Shown here: one piece after another, positions 1 through 8,426 of the stretch
Position numbering within the stretch: position 1 is the first letter of the stretch
Layout of the letters: the number at the start of each line of letters is the position of its first letter
From: Desulfobacterales bacterium
Lineage (GTDB): Bacteria; Desulfobacterota; Desulfobacteria; Desulfobacterales; JARGFK01
Reading direction: 5' to 3'
DNA: 41,471 bases
Assembly (NCBI GenBank): GCA_029211065.1
Contig: JARGFK010000034.1
Location: 1-41,471, forward strand
The notes under the pieces: generated by a model
What the model was told of the DNA's origin: nothing
The model's input: only the letters and a program-made list of their open reading frames with translations
Databases searched by the model: none
Made by a program: the position numbers and the translations under genes

Positions 1-2
1 GC

Positions 3-101
3 GCTTTAAACCCCAAGTGTTTTTTGGTGTGCAACGGTGTTAGCCCCTACATAATCAGTGTCTTTGCAGAGGCTATACAACATCTAGATGCAAAAGCCTA
101 G
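3..101 (+). CDS. Possible 3' end of a gene entering from the left edge
   Basis: One plus-strand frame is open from the window edge for 32 codons and ends in TAG at 99-101. The tail reads FAEAIQHLDAKA, and a T-rich run (TTTTTTATTTTT) follows at once, as might end a transcript. The family is not recognised and the stretch is too short to prove coding. The rest of positions 102-310 shows no supported gene; it contains a G-rich run near 145-160. Confidence 0.2.
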   Translation, partial: ALNPKCFLVCNGVSPYIISVFAEAIQHLDAKA

Positions 102-310
102 TTTTTTATTTTTATAAATAATTACTATATGTTGTGGTGTTTTTGGGGTGGGGGTGGGTACTGGTCTGCATGGTCAGCGCCACTTCTGGCTTTACGAAAA
201 ATAGTTTGCCGATTGCTTCCCAAGTCCCATCAATCGGCACTTTACAAAATGACCGAGAATTGCTGGAGTTCTTTGAAAACGTCGCCAGATCCAAGTTCGC
301 GTTAAGGCGA

Positions 311-1513
311 CTATCTGGGTATCAACTGAATTTTCAAATGATTCAACGCGATTTCGGTTATGTTAATCCCGAATGCGCCATATGCTTTCAGCATCAGGAT
401 GGCGGCAAGCTTTTCGCCGTTTCCCTCAAAATCAATTATCAGCCTTATTTCATCCGGCCGCATTTCCTTTATTTGAAGGCCCCTGACCCCTTGCAGCTCC
501 ATCAGGGCCTGGCGAAACCTTTCAAAATACAACAGGTTGCTGCTGCCTTGAATGACAACCTCCACCAGGGTCGGCTGGCTCAATTCTTTATGCCAGACGC
601 TCAGAATCTGAGAAGCCAGATCTGTTCCTGCCTGGGCCCCCGCCTTAGAGAAGGCCGCTCTGACCCCTGCAAACTCATCGGCGCTTGCCGTAACCGCCGT
701 CTGCATGGAAGCCGCAATTTCTTCGCCGGTATCCAGCCGAACCGCCCGGGCCGTTACCATGCCCTGGTAGGATTTGACATTTCCCCTCATCGTGTTGGGA
801 ATCAGATGAACAATGGACCGGCCGATGATGACGACTTCCGCCTGCAGCCGACGCCCCAGTTCAATTGCCTCCGGGTTGCTCAAATCGGGTTTGTTCAGGT
901 CCATACCGATATCCTGCCAAGCGTCCATTGCTGCCGGTTCGATGATGGTAAAGCCCTTTTGTTTCATTGCTTCCGCCGCCTTGCTTTCCGCAAAACCTTT
1001 GCCCGCCGCAATGGTTTGCCCCCACCAGTACTGGGGCGGCATGTCGCTGCGGTTTTTTTCTGCGACAACAAACAGAATTTTAGGCAACGCTTTCCGGCCG
1101 AACATAATCCCGGCGCCCAATAACTGTTCTTCCAAACTGGCCAGTGAAACGGTGATTTGTGCCAATACACTGTATATCTGACCCGCTTTGGTTTCCGTTA
1201 AAACCTTGTAATCCTGAATAAATTTATCCCTATGGGTATGAACCAGCCGGTTGATGGGCTGAAAATTTTTCAGCAGCGTCTCCAGGGGGATTTCAGACAC
1301 CACCATTCGGCCCACCGCCCCATCCAGACTGCTGGAGATGGCCTGGTCACGGGCGGCCTCGACATTTTCACCCCGGATCAAACCGGTACCCATAACCGTT
1401 AAAGTTTTTGTTGTCGGCGGCGCTTCAGCAAAAACCGACAGGCTGCTGAGCATCACACCCACCGCCAGGATTACCCCTATGCATCTCTTAGGGGAGACTG
1501 CAAAAAAAGCCAT
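311..1513 (-). CDS. Secreted protein with FlgT-like N-terminal domain
   Basis: This is a 400-residue exported protein of unknown exact role. The ATG at 1513 is chosen over a GTG at 1525 because an AAGGTG ribosome site lies 9 bases upstream of it. Residues 1-29 form a Sec signal peptide with likely cleavage after VFA. The following region (about 36-75), with a VMGTG strand and an AARDQAISSSLDGAVGRMV helix, resembles the N-terminal domain of the flagellar protein FlgT and related LPP20-like periplasmic proteins. The rest alternates strands and helices without an enzyme motif I recognise. No flagellar gene is nearby, so a flagellar role is unproven. It lies 98 bases behind the polyprenyl synthase gene and is probably the last gene of the apbE-rimO operon. 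Confidence 0.75.
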   Translation of the reverse strand: MAFFAVSPKRCIGVILAVGVMLSSLSVFAEAPPTTKTLTVMGTGLIRGENVEAARDQAISSSLDGAVGRMVVSEIPLETLLKNFQPINRLVHTHRDKFIQDYKVLTETKAGQIYSVLAQITVSLASLEEQLLGAGIMFGRKALPKILFVVAEKNRSDMPPQYWWGQTIAAGKGFAESKAAEAMKQKGFTIIEPAAMDAWQDIGMDLNKPDLSNPEAIELGRRLQAEVVIIGRSIVHLIPNTMRGNVKSYQGMVTARAVRLDTGEEIAASMQTAVTASADEFAGVRAAFSKAGAQAGTDLASQILSVWHKELSQPTLVEVVIQGSSNLLYFERFRQALMELQGVRGLQIKEMRPDEIRLIIDFEGNGEKLAAILMLKAYGAFGINITEIALNHLKIQLIPR

Positions 1514-1611
1514 GTTGTTTTTCACCTTGAAATATTCCTATGTTTCCCCATATAATATGGAGTTGTATTAAAGGGCTCACAGATAAAAAAGGAGGCGCCG
1601 CCCTCAGTACA

Positions 1612-2592
1612 TCAGTTTTTTCTAATCAGCGCATAATCGGCAATATCTAACAGGAGGTCCCTGGTCTCTGTTGCGCCAAACACGGACAGAGCCTCTTTCG
1701 CGGCCAAAACCTTCTGGGCAGCTGCTTGATAAGTGTAATCAAGCCCCTTATATTTTTTTAATATATTTATCATCTTTTCAAAGACTTGAACAGAAAATTT
1801 TTTTTGGTTCAAAACCTTTTCAATAAAGGCGCGATCATCAGTTCCGGCCTTTGAATATGCATAAATAAGAGGTAATGTCAGTTTGCCTTCCCTTAAATCA
1901 GCACCGGTTTTTTTACCCAGTGCGTTTGTATCAGCGGTATAGTCAAGCAGGTCATCGACCATTTGAAAAGCCAGACCGAGATGCCGACCGTAAACGGAAA
2001 GGGCCTGCTCCTCCTTCTCCGGAGCGCCGGCGAATATAGCGCCCACCCGGCAGGCCCCCTCTATGAGCACGGCGGTCTTGCGGTAAATAACCGTCAGATA
2101 GTCCTCTTCTGAAAGGTTCAAATCGCCTTTATTGATTAACTGCTGGATCTCGCCCTGGGACATATGTTCCGTAATTTCTGCAATGATCTTGATGCTTTTC
2201 AGCGATCCGGTCGCCGCGGTAATGGAAAGCGCGCGCGCCAGCAGATAATCACCTGTCAAAACCGCAACCGCGTTGCCCCATTTCGTGTGGGCGACCGGAC
2301 TGCCCCGCCGGAATTCAGCACCGTCGACCAGATCATCGTGCAAAAGGGTGGCGGCATGAAGGTATTCAAATACACACGAAAAGGTCTTGTCATAATCGCC
2401 ATGATAGCCGCACAGCCGTGCCGAAAGAACCATCAGCAATGGCCTTAACCGTTTGCCGCCGCTGAATAGAATGTGCTTTGCCGTTCGGGCGACCAGGTCA
2501 AGATGCGGTCTTAAATTATTTGTCAGGGCGTTTTCAATTTCAACAAGATCATTTTCGGCCCTGTCCAAAATTTTCTGTTTTATATCGCTCAT
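1612..2592 (-). CDS. Polyprenyl diphosphate synthase (IspA/IspB family)
   Basis: This trans-isoprenyl diphosphate synthase condenses isopentenyl diphosphate with an allylic primer to make the polyprenyl chain of the quinone or another isoprenoid. The 326-residue length is normal. The hallmarks are GKRLRP (46-51), the first aspartate-rich motif DDLVD (86-90) followed by RRGSP, and the second, DDLLD (213-217). Small residues rather than bulky aromatics sit just before the first motif apart from Y78, compatible with a long-chain (octaprenyl-like) product, but product length cannot be fixed from sequence. The ATG overlaps the rimO stop by 4 bases (ATGA), so the two are translationally coupled. 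A menaquinone side-chain role is the simplest guess for an anaerobe. Confidence 0.9.
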   Translation of the reverse strand: MSDIKQKILDRAENDLVEIENALTNNLRPHLDLVARTAKHILFSGGKRLRPLLMVLSARLCGYHGDYDKTFSCVFEYLHAATLLHDDLVDGAEFRRGSPVAHTKWGNAVAVLTGDYLLARALSITAATGSLKSIKIIAEITEHMSQGEIQQLINKGDLNLSEEDYLTVIYRKTAVLIEGACRVGAIFAGAPEKEEQALSVYGRHLGLAFQMVDDLLDYTADTNALGKKTGADLREGKLTLPLIYAYSKAGTDDRAFIEKVLNQKKFSVQVFEKMINILKKYKGLDYTYQAAAQKVLAAKEALSVFGATETRDLLLDIADYALIRKN

Positions 2593-3905
2593 ATTGCCTC
2601 TCCGGTCAGGTCATAATCCTGGGCGTCGATTATTTTGACGCTGCAAAAGCAGCCCGTCTTCACCCCCCCGCCGCGAAGGGTGGTGATGCCGTCAACCTCA
2701 GGCGCCTGAAAAGCGGTGCGGCCGATAAATGTTTTCCCTCCCTCCTTTTTTTCGACCAGGACCTGATAGGTCTTGCCGACGTGTTTGCAGTTGTTTCTGT
2801 AAGAAATTTCGGCCTGTAAGGACATCAGCTGGTCCATGCGGTCCTGGGCTTTCTGGGCTGAAACATGGCCGGAAAGCCTGTGGGAAGGGAGGTCTTCAGA
2901 ATCAGAATAGGTGAATACCCCCAAGTGGTCAAACCGAACATGGTTGACAAAATCCATCAACTCCCTGAAGGCCCTGTCCGTTTCACCCGGAAACCCGACG
3001 ATAACGGTGGTCCGAAGGGCAGCGTCCGGACAAAGGGTTCGAATTTTTTCATAAAGCCGTTTGAGATCGTTCCCGGTATATTGTCGCCCCATCCGTTTTA
3101 AAACTTTCGGATCGGCATGTTGAATGGGGATGTCGAAATATGAGCATATATTCGGGTGATCTGCAACGGTTTGGATCATGGCCGGCCGGATACTTTCCGG
3201 ATGTCCGTACAGCACCCGGAACCATGTCTGATCCGACAGCGCTGCAAGTTCTTCCAGCAAACAGCTTAAATCTGTCGGCGGATTTAAATCCCGCCCATAG
3301 GCCGTGGTGTCCTGTGCCACCAAAATCAGCTCTTTAACACCGGATGATATCAGGCGAAGGGCTTCAGCCGCAATCGATCCGGGCGGGCGACTTTTTTGCT
3401 TCCCCCGGAGCGTCGGAATAATGCAATAGGTACAATGGCGGTCGCATCCCTCGGCGATTTTGATATAGGCCATATGCGTGCTGCTTTGAACCCTGGGAAG
3501 ATCATGCGTCTGCAGAAGGGATAAATTCGGGTCCGGCAAAATACATCCCGGTGTTCTCAGGGTCCCGTCGACCGCCTGAATAATTTTGTCATAGGCGCCG
3601 GTGCCCATAAATATATCGACCTCCGGCAGCGCCCCGACAATATCTTCCCGGTACCTTTCCGGGAGGCAGCCGGCGACTATCAGCTTGCGGCAGTTCCCGC
3701 TTTTTTTTTGCGCTGCCAGCGCCAGGATGGTATCGATGGATTCATTGACGGCAGACTCGATAAAGCTGCAGGTATTGACGATGATGGTCTCGGCTTCAGC
3801 CGGCTCTGTGGTAATGGTCCAGCCGGAATGCTTCAGCCGGCCCAGCATGACCTCGCTATCCACCAGATTTCGGGCGCAGCCCAGACTTGCCAAATATAAT
3901 TTCAT
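2589..3905 (-). CDS. rimO: Ribosomal protein S12 methylthiotransferase RimO
   Basis: RimO is a radical-SAM enzyme that methylthiolates a conserved aspartate of ribosomal protein S12. The 438-residue protein has the three domains in order. The N-terminal UPF0004 domain has cysteines C10, C46 and C80 for the auxiliary iron-sulfur cluster. The radical SAM core has CDRHCTYC (C154, C158, C161) followed by IIPTLRGKQKSR. A C-terminal TRAM domain covers about 370-438. The SLGCARNLVDSE start separates RimO from the tRNA enzyme MiaB. The gene overlaps apbE upstream and the polyprenyl synthase downstream by 4 bases each, so the three are one transcription unit. Confidence 0.95.
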   Translation of the reverse strand: MKLYLASLGCARNLVDSEVMLGRLKHSGWTITTEPAEAETIIVNTCSFIESAVNESIDTILALAAQKKSGNCRKLIVAGCLPERYREDIVGALPEVDIFMGTGAYDKIIQAVDGTLRTPGCILPDPNLSLLQTHDLPRVQSSTHMAYIKIAEGCDRHCTYCIIPTLRGKQKSRPPGSIAAEALRLISSGVKELILVAQDTTAYGRDLNPPTDLSCLLEELAALSDQTWFRVLYGHPESIRPAMIQTVADHPNICSYFDIPIQHADPKVLKRMGRQYTGNDLKRLYEKIRTLCPDAALRTTVIVGFPGETDRAFRELMDFVNHVRFDHLGVFTYSDSEDLPSHRLSGHVSAQKAQDRMDQLMSLQAEISYRNNCKHVGKTYQVLVEKKEGGKTFIGRTAFQAPEVDGITTLRGGGVKTGCFCSVKIIDAQDYDLTGEAI

Positions 3906-4930
3906 GGTAGTACCTTAACCGGGTTAAAACCCCTTGAGAAATAATCCGCCAGGCGCCCATCTGCCTGCTGGACAACGATCATGGCCTCAACATTTTCAAG
4001 ACGCTCAACCAGTTCAATACCTTTGTCAGGACCCAAGACCATCAGGGCGGTTGCCAGTCCATCCGCAAATGTGCAGGTTTGCGCCATGACGGAAGCACTG
4101 ACTACTGAATTGCGGACCGGGTGCCCGGTCCGGGGATCCAGCACATGGGAATAGCGCCGCCCCTCGATTTCAAAAAAATTGCGGTAATCGCCACTGGTTG
4201 CCAAGGCTAAGTTTTCCAGGGTAACCACCCGGTAAACCTGGCTGGGGGACGCGTCTTTTTGCGGTCGATTAATGCCGATCCGCCAGGGTTGTCTGTTTTT
4301 TTTAGTACCGGACGCATATACTTCACCCCCGACTTCCACCAGAAAGTTCTCAATGCCGTTTTCTTTGATCACGGCTGCGACCCGGTCAACCGCATAGCCC
4401 TTGGCAATCGAGTTTAAATCCAGCGACAGCGAGCGTTTTTTTTTTCGAATATGCCGGCTGTCCGAAATTTCAATGTGGCGGAAACCCACATCGATCAGCA
4501 ACCAATCGATATGTTGTTTTGCGGGAATCTTTTTTTGAGCCGACGGGCTGCCAAAGCCCCACAAATCCACCAGCGGTTTTATCGTGCCGTCCCAGGCGCC
4601 GTTTGTCAGGCGATACAATTTTTCAGCCGCTTTGGTGACGTTAAAAAAGTCCTCGGAAACGGCAAAGCGCTCTTCCGTATTTTGAATCGCGTTAAACCGG
4701 CTGATTTCGCTATCGGCCTTGTAAATCGACATGCTGTCATTGACTTCCTGCAGGCGTCGATCGATTTTTTCCTTCAGGTCGGAGATTCGATCAAAATACC
4801 CGGCGACAATCTTAATATGATAGGTGGTGCCCATGGTGTTGCCTTCAATGAGCACTTCGCGTTGCAACCGGCAGCCTGCCAGAATAATCATAAAAAAAGC
4901 AAATCCGGCGAACCGGATATATTTTTTCAT
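3902..4930 (-). CDS. apbE: FAD:protein FMN transferase ApbE (lipoprotein)
   Basis: ApbE attaches FMN covalently to threonine residues of target proteins such as subunits of Rnf and Nqr complexes, outside the cytoplasmic membrane. The start at 4930 (342 residues) puts a lipoprotein signal at the N terminus, with MKKYIRF, a hydrophobic stretch and the lipobox LAGC; a TTG start 45 bases upstream would bury it. Family motifs include TMGTTYHIK, WDGTIKPLVDLWGFG, LDLNSIAKGYAVD, HVLDPRTGHPV and the metal-binding ADGLATAL near the C terminus. It is the first gene of the apbE-rimO-polyprenyl synthase unit. No rnf or nqr genes are in the window, so its flavoprotein target is elsewhere. Confidence 0.93.
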   Translation of the reverse strand: MKKYIRFAGFAFFMIILAGCRLQREVLIEGNTMGTTYHIKIVAGYFDRISDLKEKIDRRLQEVNDSMSIYKADSEISRFNAIQNTEERFAVSEDFFNVTKAAEKLYRLTNGAWDGTIKPLVDLWGFGSPSAQKKIPAKQHIDWLLIDVGFRHIEISDSRHIRKKKRSLSLDLNSIAKGYAVDRVAAVIKENGIENFLVEVGGEVYASGTKKNRQPWRIGINRPQKDASPSQVYRVVTLENLALATSGDYRNFFEIEGRRYSHVLDPRTGHPVRNSVVSASVMAQTCTFADGLATALMVLGPDKGIELVERLENVEAMIVVQQADGRLADYFSRGFNPVKVLP

Positions 4931-5027
4931 AACCCGCCCTGAATCTATAAAATAAAATTTTCCGCTGTCACCCAAAACCTAACTTCCGATCCCTGGAATT
5001 TTGCCCCTTGATCACCCGAGCAGGTAT

Positions 5028-5056
5028 ATCCTATCAGGAGCGCTTCGCCGGGTCAA
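5028..5056 (-). promoter_or_regulatory. Candidate sigma70-type promoter for the apbE operon
   Basis: Reading the minus strand, TTGACC (5056-5051) and TAGGAT (5033-5028) are separated by 17 bases, and the -10 box is preceded by TGA as in an extended -10. It would start transcription about 90 bases before the apbE ATG. Confidence 0.5.
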
Positions 5057-5060
5057 CATC

Positions 5061-5074
5061 GTTACAGGTGTAAC
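5061..5074. promoter_or_regulatory. Palindrome GTTACAGGTGTAAC, candidate operator
   Basis: Two perfect 6-base half sites, GTTACA and TGTAAC, flank a GG centre. The site is 4 bases upstream of the -35 box of the apbE promoter and lies in the divergent region shared with the gene starting at 5174. The regulator is unknown. Confidence 0.35.
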
Positions 5075-5173
5075 AAAATTGTACTTGCATGCCGCCGGAA
5101 TCCAAAGTATGGATTGAAACGGTTTCATGAAACTCAGCCGATCTAACCTTCAACAAACGGATTTTCGCTAATA

Positions 5174-6229
5174 ATGATGAAAGATATAGGCACTTCGATA
5201 ACCAAAACCTCGCCCTACCGGGAAATCCTTCCACTTGACATCGACTTTGCCGCCGCCATGATTGTTAAAGCCCAAAGGGAAAATGGTGAAATCCCCTGGA
5301 GCAAGGGATTAAAAACAGATCCCTGGGATCATGTTGAAGCTGCCATGGGGCTCTGTATCGCCGGGTACCACCGGGAGGCCCGCATGGCATTCAGGTGGCT
5401 TGCGAGCACCCAGCTCAAGGAGGGCTGCTGGTACGCCGCCTATAAAGACGGCATTCCGGAAGACACCACCCTGGACACCAACATGTCCGCCTATGTTGCC
5501 GTCGGCCTGTTGCATTTCTACCTGGCAACCGGTGATATTTCCTTTTTAAACGATATGTGGGAAACGGTCTCTGCCGCCATGGAATTTGTTCTGCGGATGC
5601 AGGCAACCGAAGGTGAGATTTATTGGGCGATCAGCCCGGAAGGAAAGATCGACACCATGGCGCTGCTGGCGGGATCAAGCTCCATTTGTATGAGCCTGCG
5701 GTGTGCCCTGGTGATTGCAAACCAGTTGGGCCGCCATCAGCCGGCCTGGAAAGCAGCGCTGAAAAAACTCGAAACAGCCATTTGCACCCGCCCGCACCTG
5801 TTTAACATGACCAAATCGCGCTACGCCATGGACTGGTACTACCCGGTCCTTTGCGGTATTTTTACACTTTCCGCGGCCCAGCGCCGAATCGATCAGTATT
5901 GGAAAAAATTCGTCATCAACGGCCAGGGTGTCCGCTGTGTATCCGACCGGCCCTGGGTGACGGTGGCGGAAACCTCGGAACTGTCACTCGCACTTTCCGC
6001 CATGGGAAACCCGGGTCTTGCCAAAATCGTGTTCAGCTGGATTTGTGATAAAACCTATGAAGACGGTTCCTACTGGTGCGGCTTTACTTTTCCGGACCTG
6101 GTGATCTGGCCCGAAGACAAAACCACCTGGACCAACGCGGTCGTACTGATGGCAGCCGATGCCCTGTATAACCTGACACCGGCCGGCCAGTTGTTCAATC
6201 ACCGGTTCTGGCAAACAATTGATTTATGA
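5174..6229 (+). CDS. Terpene-cyclase-fold 'prenyltransferase' family protein
   Basis: This soluble 351-residue protein belongs to the family annotated as prenyltransferase or 'phenyltransferase domain', which has an alpha/alpha barrel related to squalene cyclases and six-hairpin glycosidases. Visible marks are DPWDHVEAAMGL (about 50-61), ARMAFRWLASTQ, a tryptophan-rich YAMDWYYPVL (about 216-225), WVTVAETSELSLAL and a C-terminal IWPEDKTTWTNA stretch. The squalene-cyclase DXDD motif is not seen. The substrate is unknown; relatives often neighbour glycosyl- or methyltransferase genes. Two adjacent ATGs (5174 and 5177) are possible starts and neither has a clear ribosome site. It is followed almost directly by an acyltransferase gene, which suggests work on a common glycan or lipid. 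Confidence 0.75.
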   Translation: MMKDIGTSITKTSPYREILPLDIDFAAAMIVKAQRENGEIPWSKGLKTDPWDHVEAAMGLCIAGYHREARMAFRWLASTQLKEGCWYAAYKDGIPEDTTLDTNMSAYVAVGLLHFYLATGDISFLNDMWETVSAAMEFVLRMQATEGEIYWAISPEGKIDTMALLAGSSSICMSLRCALVIANQLGRHQPAWKAALKKLETAICTRPHLFNMTKSRYAMDWYYPVLCGIFTLSAAQRRIDQYWKKFVINGQGVRCVSDRPWVTVAETSELSLALSAMGNPGLAKIVFSWICDKTYEDGSYWCGFTFPDLVIWPEDKTTWTNAVVLMAADALYNLTPAGQLFNHRFWQTIDL

Positions 6230-6230
6230 T

Positions 6231-6950
6231 ATGCGAAGAGATCATCGCCCCTATTTTATCAAAAAATTACATCTGGGGTTTCAGCAGTTTTACACCCGCC
6301 GATTTATAGAGCCGCAGCTGGAATCCCTGGGAAAGGGCTGCCTTTTCATCAAGCCCTGGCACGTGGACATCTTCGGCGCGCCCATTGAAATCGGCGACTA
6401 TGCCATGGTGGTGGCCACTCCCGATAAAAAAATCAGGCTTTCGATCTGGTCTCAAAAAAAAGGCCTGGGCCGCATCACCATCGGAAATTACAGTTTAATC
6501 TGCCCGGGCGTCCGGCTTGGCTCCGCCGCTGAAATCACCATTGCCGACAACTGCATGCTGGCCAGCAGCGTCTACATAACCGATGCGGACTGGCACGATA
6601 TTTACAACCGGGTCGCCATCGGCAGAACAGCCCCGGTGCGGATTGAAAAAAATGTTTGGATCGGCGACAGCGTCATTATCTGCAAAGGGGTCACCATCGG
6701 TGAAAACAGTATTATCGGCGCCGGCGCAATTGTTGTGGATTCCGTGCCCCCCAACACCATTGCCGCCGGAAACCCGGCAAAGGTCGTCAAAGAGTTGGAC
6801 CCCCGGGAAGAGATCACAACCCGGGCGCATTTTTATTCAGATCCGGCCAAGCTGTTTAAGGATTTTGATCAGTTTGACAGAGACATGTTGCGGAACAACT
6901 CGATCCTGGGCTGGCTGCGTCATCTCCTTTTTCCGCTTAAAGGGGAGTAA
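6231..6950 (+). CDS. Left-handed beta-helix (hexapeptide) acyltransferase
   Basis: This protein of about 239 residues is of the hexapeptide-repeat O-acyltransferase class, which moves acetyl or other acyl groups from CoA or ACP to sugars or xenobiotics. Imperfect hexapeptides run from about residue 60 to 190, including ITIGNY, ITIADN, VWIGDS, VTIGEN and SIIGAGAIV, closing with PPNTIAAGNPAKVV, the usual end of the trimeric beta helix. The catalytic-type histidine is in the DADWHDIYN loop. A C-terminal helical extension follows. The ATG at 6231 is one base after the stop of the preceding gene; a TTG at 6219 would overlap it. The two genes are clearly co-transcribed. The substrate is not known. 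Confidence 0.85.
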   Translation: MRRDHRPYFIKKLHLGFQQFYTRRFIEPQLESLGKGCLFIKPWHVDIFGAPIEIGDYAMVVATPDKKIRLSIWSQKKGLGRITIGNYSLICPGVRLGSAAEITIADNCMLASSVYITDADWHDIYNRVAIGRTAPVRIEKNVWIGDSVIICKGVTIGENSIIGAGAIVVDSVPPNTIAAGNPAKVVKELDPREEITTRAHFYSDPAKLFKDFDQFDRDMLRNNSILGWLRHLLFPLKGE

Positions 6951-6977
6951 AGACAAGTGGGCGGGTTGATTGCCTCA

Positions 6978-8162
6978 TTAGCGTATTAATTCCCTGTGGT
7001 TTTCCTTTATAGCAAACCTTTTCATCAGCACCCCCCCGGCCGCCGCAATCAAGCTGCTGATTAAAAAAAGACCGGCTGTTTCCATTCGTTCATATAGATA
7101 CCCGCTTATCAAAAAACCAACCATCAACCCGGTTCCGTATGAAACCGCGTTATTGACCGCCTGACCCATTGTTTTATTTTCAATCGGCGTCAGCAGATCA
7201 ATATAAAGAATACTGGCCATATGAAAGGTTCCATAACTAAATGCGTGCAATACCTGGGTCACTAAAATCAGCAGCGGTGACTGAACATAGCAAAGTGTCA
7301 ACCATCGAATGGCAGCTGCCATAAATGAGAAAAAAAGCACATTGACCAGTGAAAATCGCCTGAATATCCGATTCGAGGCGATCATCACCAAAATTTCGGC
7401 TGTCGATGCCAGGGCCCAGCTTGCTCCGATGAAAGTGCTGCCGTAACCCAGTTTTTCAAGATGAATGGAAAAAAAGCCGTAATAGGCCCCGTGACTGACC
7501 AGCATCAAAAAACCGCAAATCAGGAAAACCAGGACCCGTCGGTTTAGAAATGCGTCGACCTGTTTACGGAAAGATTTTCCCTGATGCTTGCGCACCGCCG
7601 GAACACGGACTGAAATGGCTGCCATCAGAGCGGATCCGGCGAATATCAGCACGATAATGATCTGGATCGAATACAGGTCGATGATTTTGCCGATCCCCAC
7701 AACGACCAAAATAAAACTGATGGATCCCCAGGCGCGCACTTTTCCATAGCTGTTTTTTTCATGACCAAGGACTTCCATGCTGAATGCTTCCAGAAAGGAA
7801 ATAATCGGTGCGTAAAATATTCCATAAAACATGGTTATCATCAGCATAAACCAGAAATCGACGGTGAACAGATAGAAAGACCACAACGCAGCGCTCACCA
7901 GGTTGCAGCCGACATAGATGGCGCGCCGTTTCTGGTATCGGTCGGCCAGGCCGCTCCACAACAGCGGAAACACAATCAACGCCATCGAACGCAGGGCCGA
8001 CAGTGCACCGATTTGAAGCCCATTAAATCCAAGGTGGTAACAGTATAGATTAAAATAGGGCAGGAATATCCCCATCACGCCAAAATAGACGAAATACTGT
8101 GCACCGATGATGAATCTTCCGGAGGGGTTAAAGGCTTTCAGCATACCCCGGTCATACGGCAT
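6978..8162 (-). CDS. MFS transporter, MFS_1-like (PPP/HcaT-type) family
   Basis: This 394-residue integral membrane protein has about 12 predicted helices. The N terminus (FVYFGVMGIFLPYFNLYCYH, then LGFNGLQIGALSAL) matches the phenyl-propionate-permease branch of the major facilitator superfamily, which also covers nucleoside:proton symporters and LacY-like proteins. The loop between helices 2 and 3 reads GLADRYQKRR, the family's basic MFS signature. A cytoplasmic loop rich in basic residues (about 195-210) separates the two halves. It is convergent with the acyltransferase gene, only 27 bases away. Two in-frame starts (8162 and 8144) cannot be told apart because neither has a good ribosome site. 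The substrate is unknown. Confidence 0.85.
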   Translation of the reverse strand: MPYDRGMLKAFNPSGRFIIGAQYFVYFGVMGIFLPYFNLYCYHLGFNGLQIGALSALRSMALIVFPLLWSGLADRYQKRRAIYVGCNLVSAALWSFYLFTVDFWFMLMITMFYGIFYAPIISFLEAFSMEVLGHEKNSYGKVRAWGSISFILVVVGIGKIIDLYSIQIIIVLIFAGSALMAAISVRVPAVRKHQGKSFRKQVDAFLNRRVLVFLICGFLMLVSHGAYYGFFSIHLEKLGYGSTFIGASWALASTAEILVMIASNRIFRRFSLVNVLFFSFMAAAIRWLTLCYVQSPLLILVTQVLHAFSYGTFHMASILYIDLLTPIENKTMGQAVNNAVSYGTGLMVGFLISGYLYERMETAGLFLISSLIAAAGGVLMKRFAIKENHRELIR

Positions 8163-8285
8163 TTAGGCTAAAATCGCAATTTGATATTGATTTCTTTTCT
8201 TTACAAAACCTGCCGGGAATGTTAATTTTTTAACCCAATTGCGCCACCCAAAAAATATCGCATCCGCAACAATTTGCTCGGAAAA

Positions 8286-8314
8286 TTGAACATTGCACCC
8301 GGTTCGGGTCTAAT
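8286..8314 (+). promoter_or_regulatory. Candidate promoter of hsp20-lon
   Basis: TTGAAC (8286-8291) and TCTAAT (8309-8314) are spaced by exactly 17 bases, about 110 bases before the hsp20 ATG. The spacer ends in the imperfect palindrome ACCCGGTTCGGGT (8297-8309), which touches the -10 box and could bind a repressor. It does not match the sigma32 consensus. Confidence 0.45.
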
Positions 8315-8426
8315 GGTTAAGCGTGTTAATTGCGAGTTTTTGCCCAACAAAACAAATTTGTCCGGCGGCGAAACTGAACGTTTTTTTCAACCGATAGAAT
8401 CGCTAAAACAGGCAGGAGCAAGGCAA

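Noticed and set aside
112-294. 60-codon minus-strand frame downstream of the FlgT-like gene
   Set aside because: It would start with TTG without a ribosome site and shows no recognisable family.
134-1123. Long plus-strand open frame of 329 codons
   Set aside because: It lies mostly antisense to the FlgT-like gene, which has a signal peptide, ribosome site and domain resemblance. The translated plus-strand frame is Cys/Arg/His-rich with no family features.
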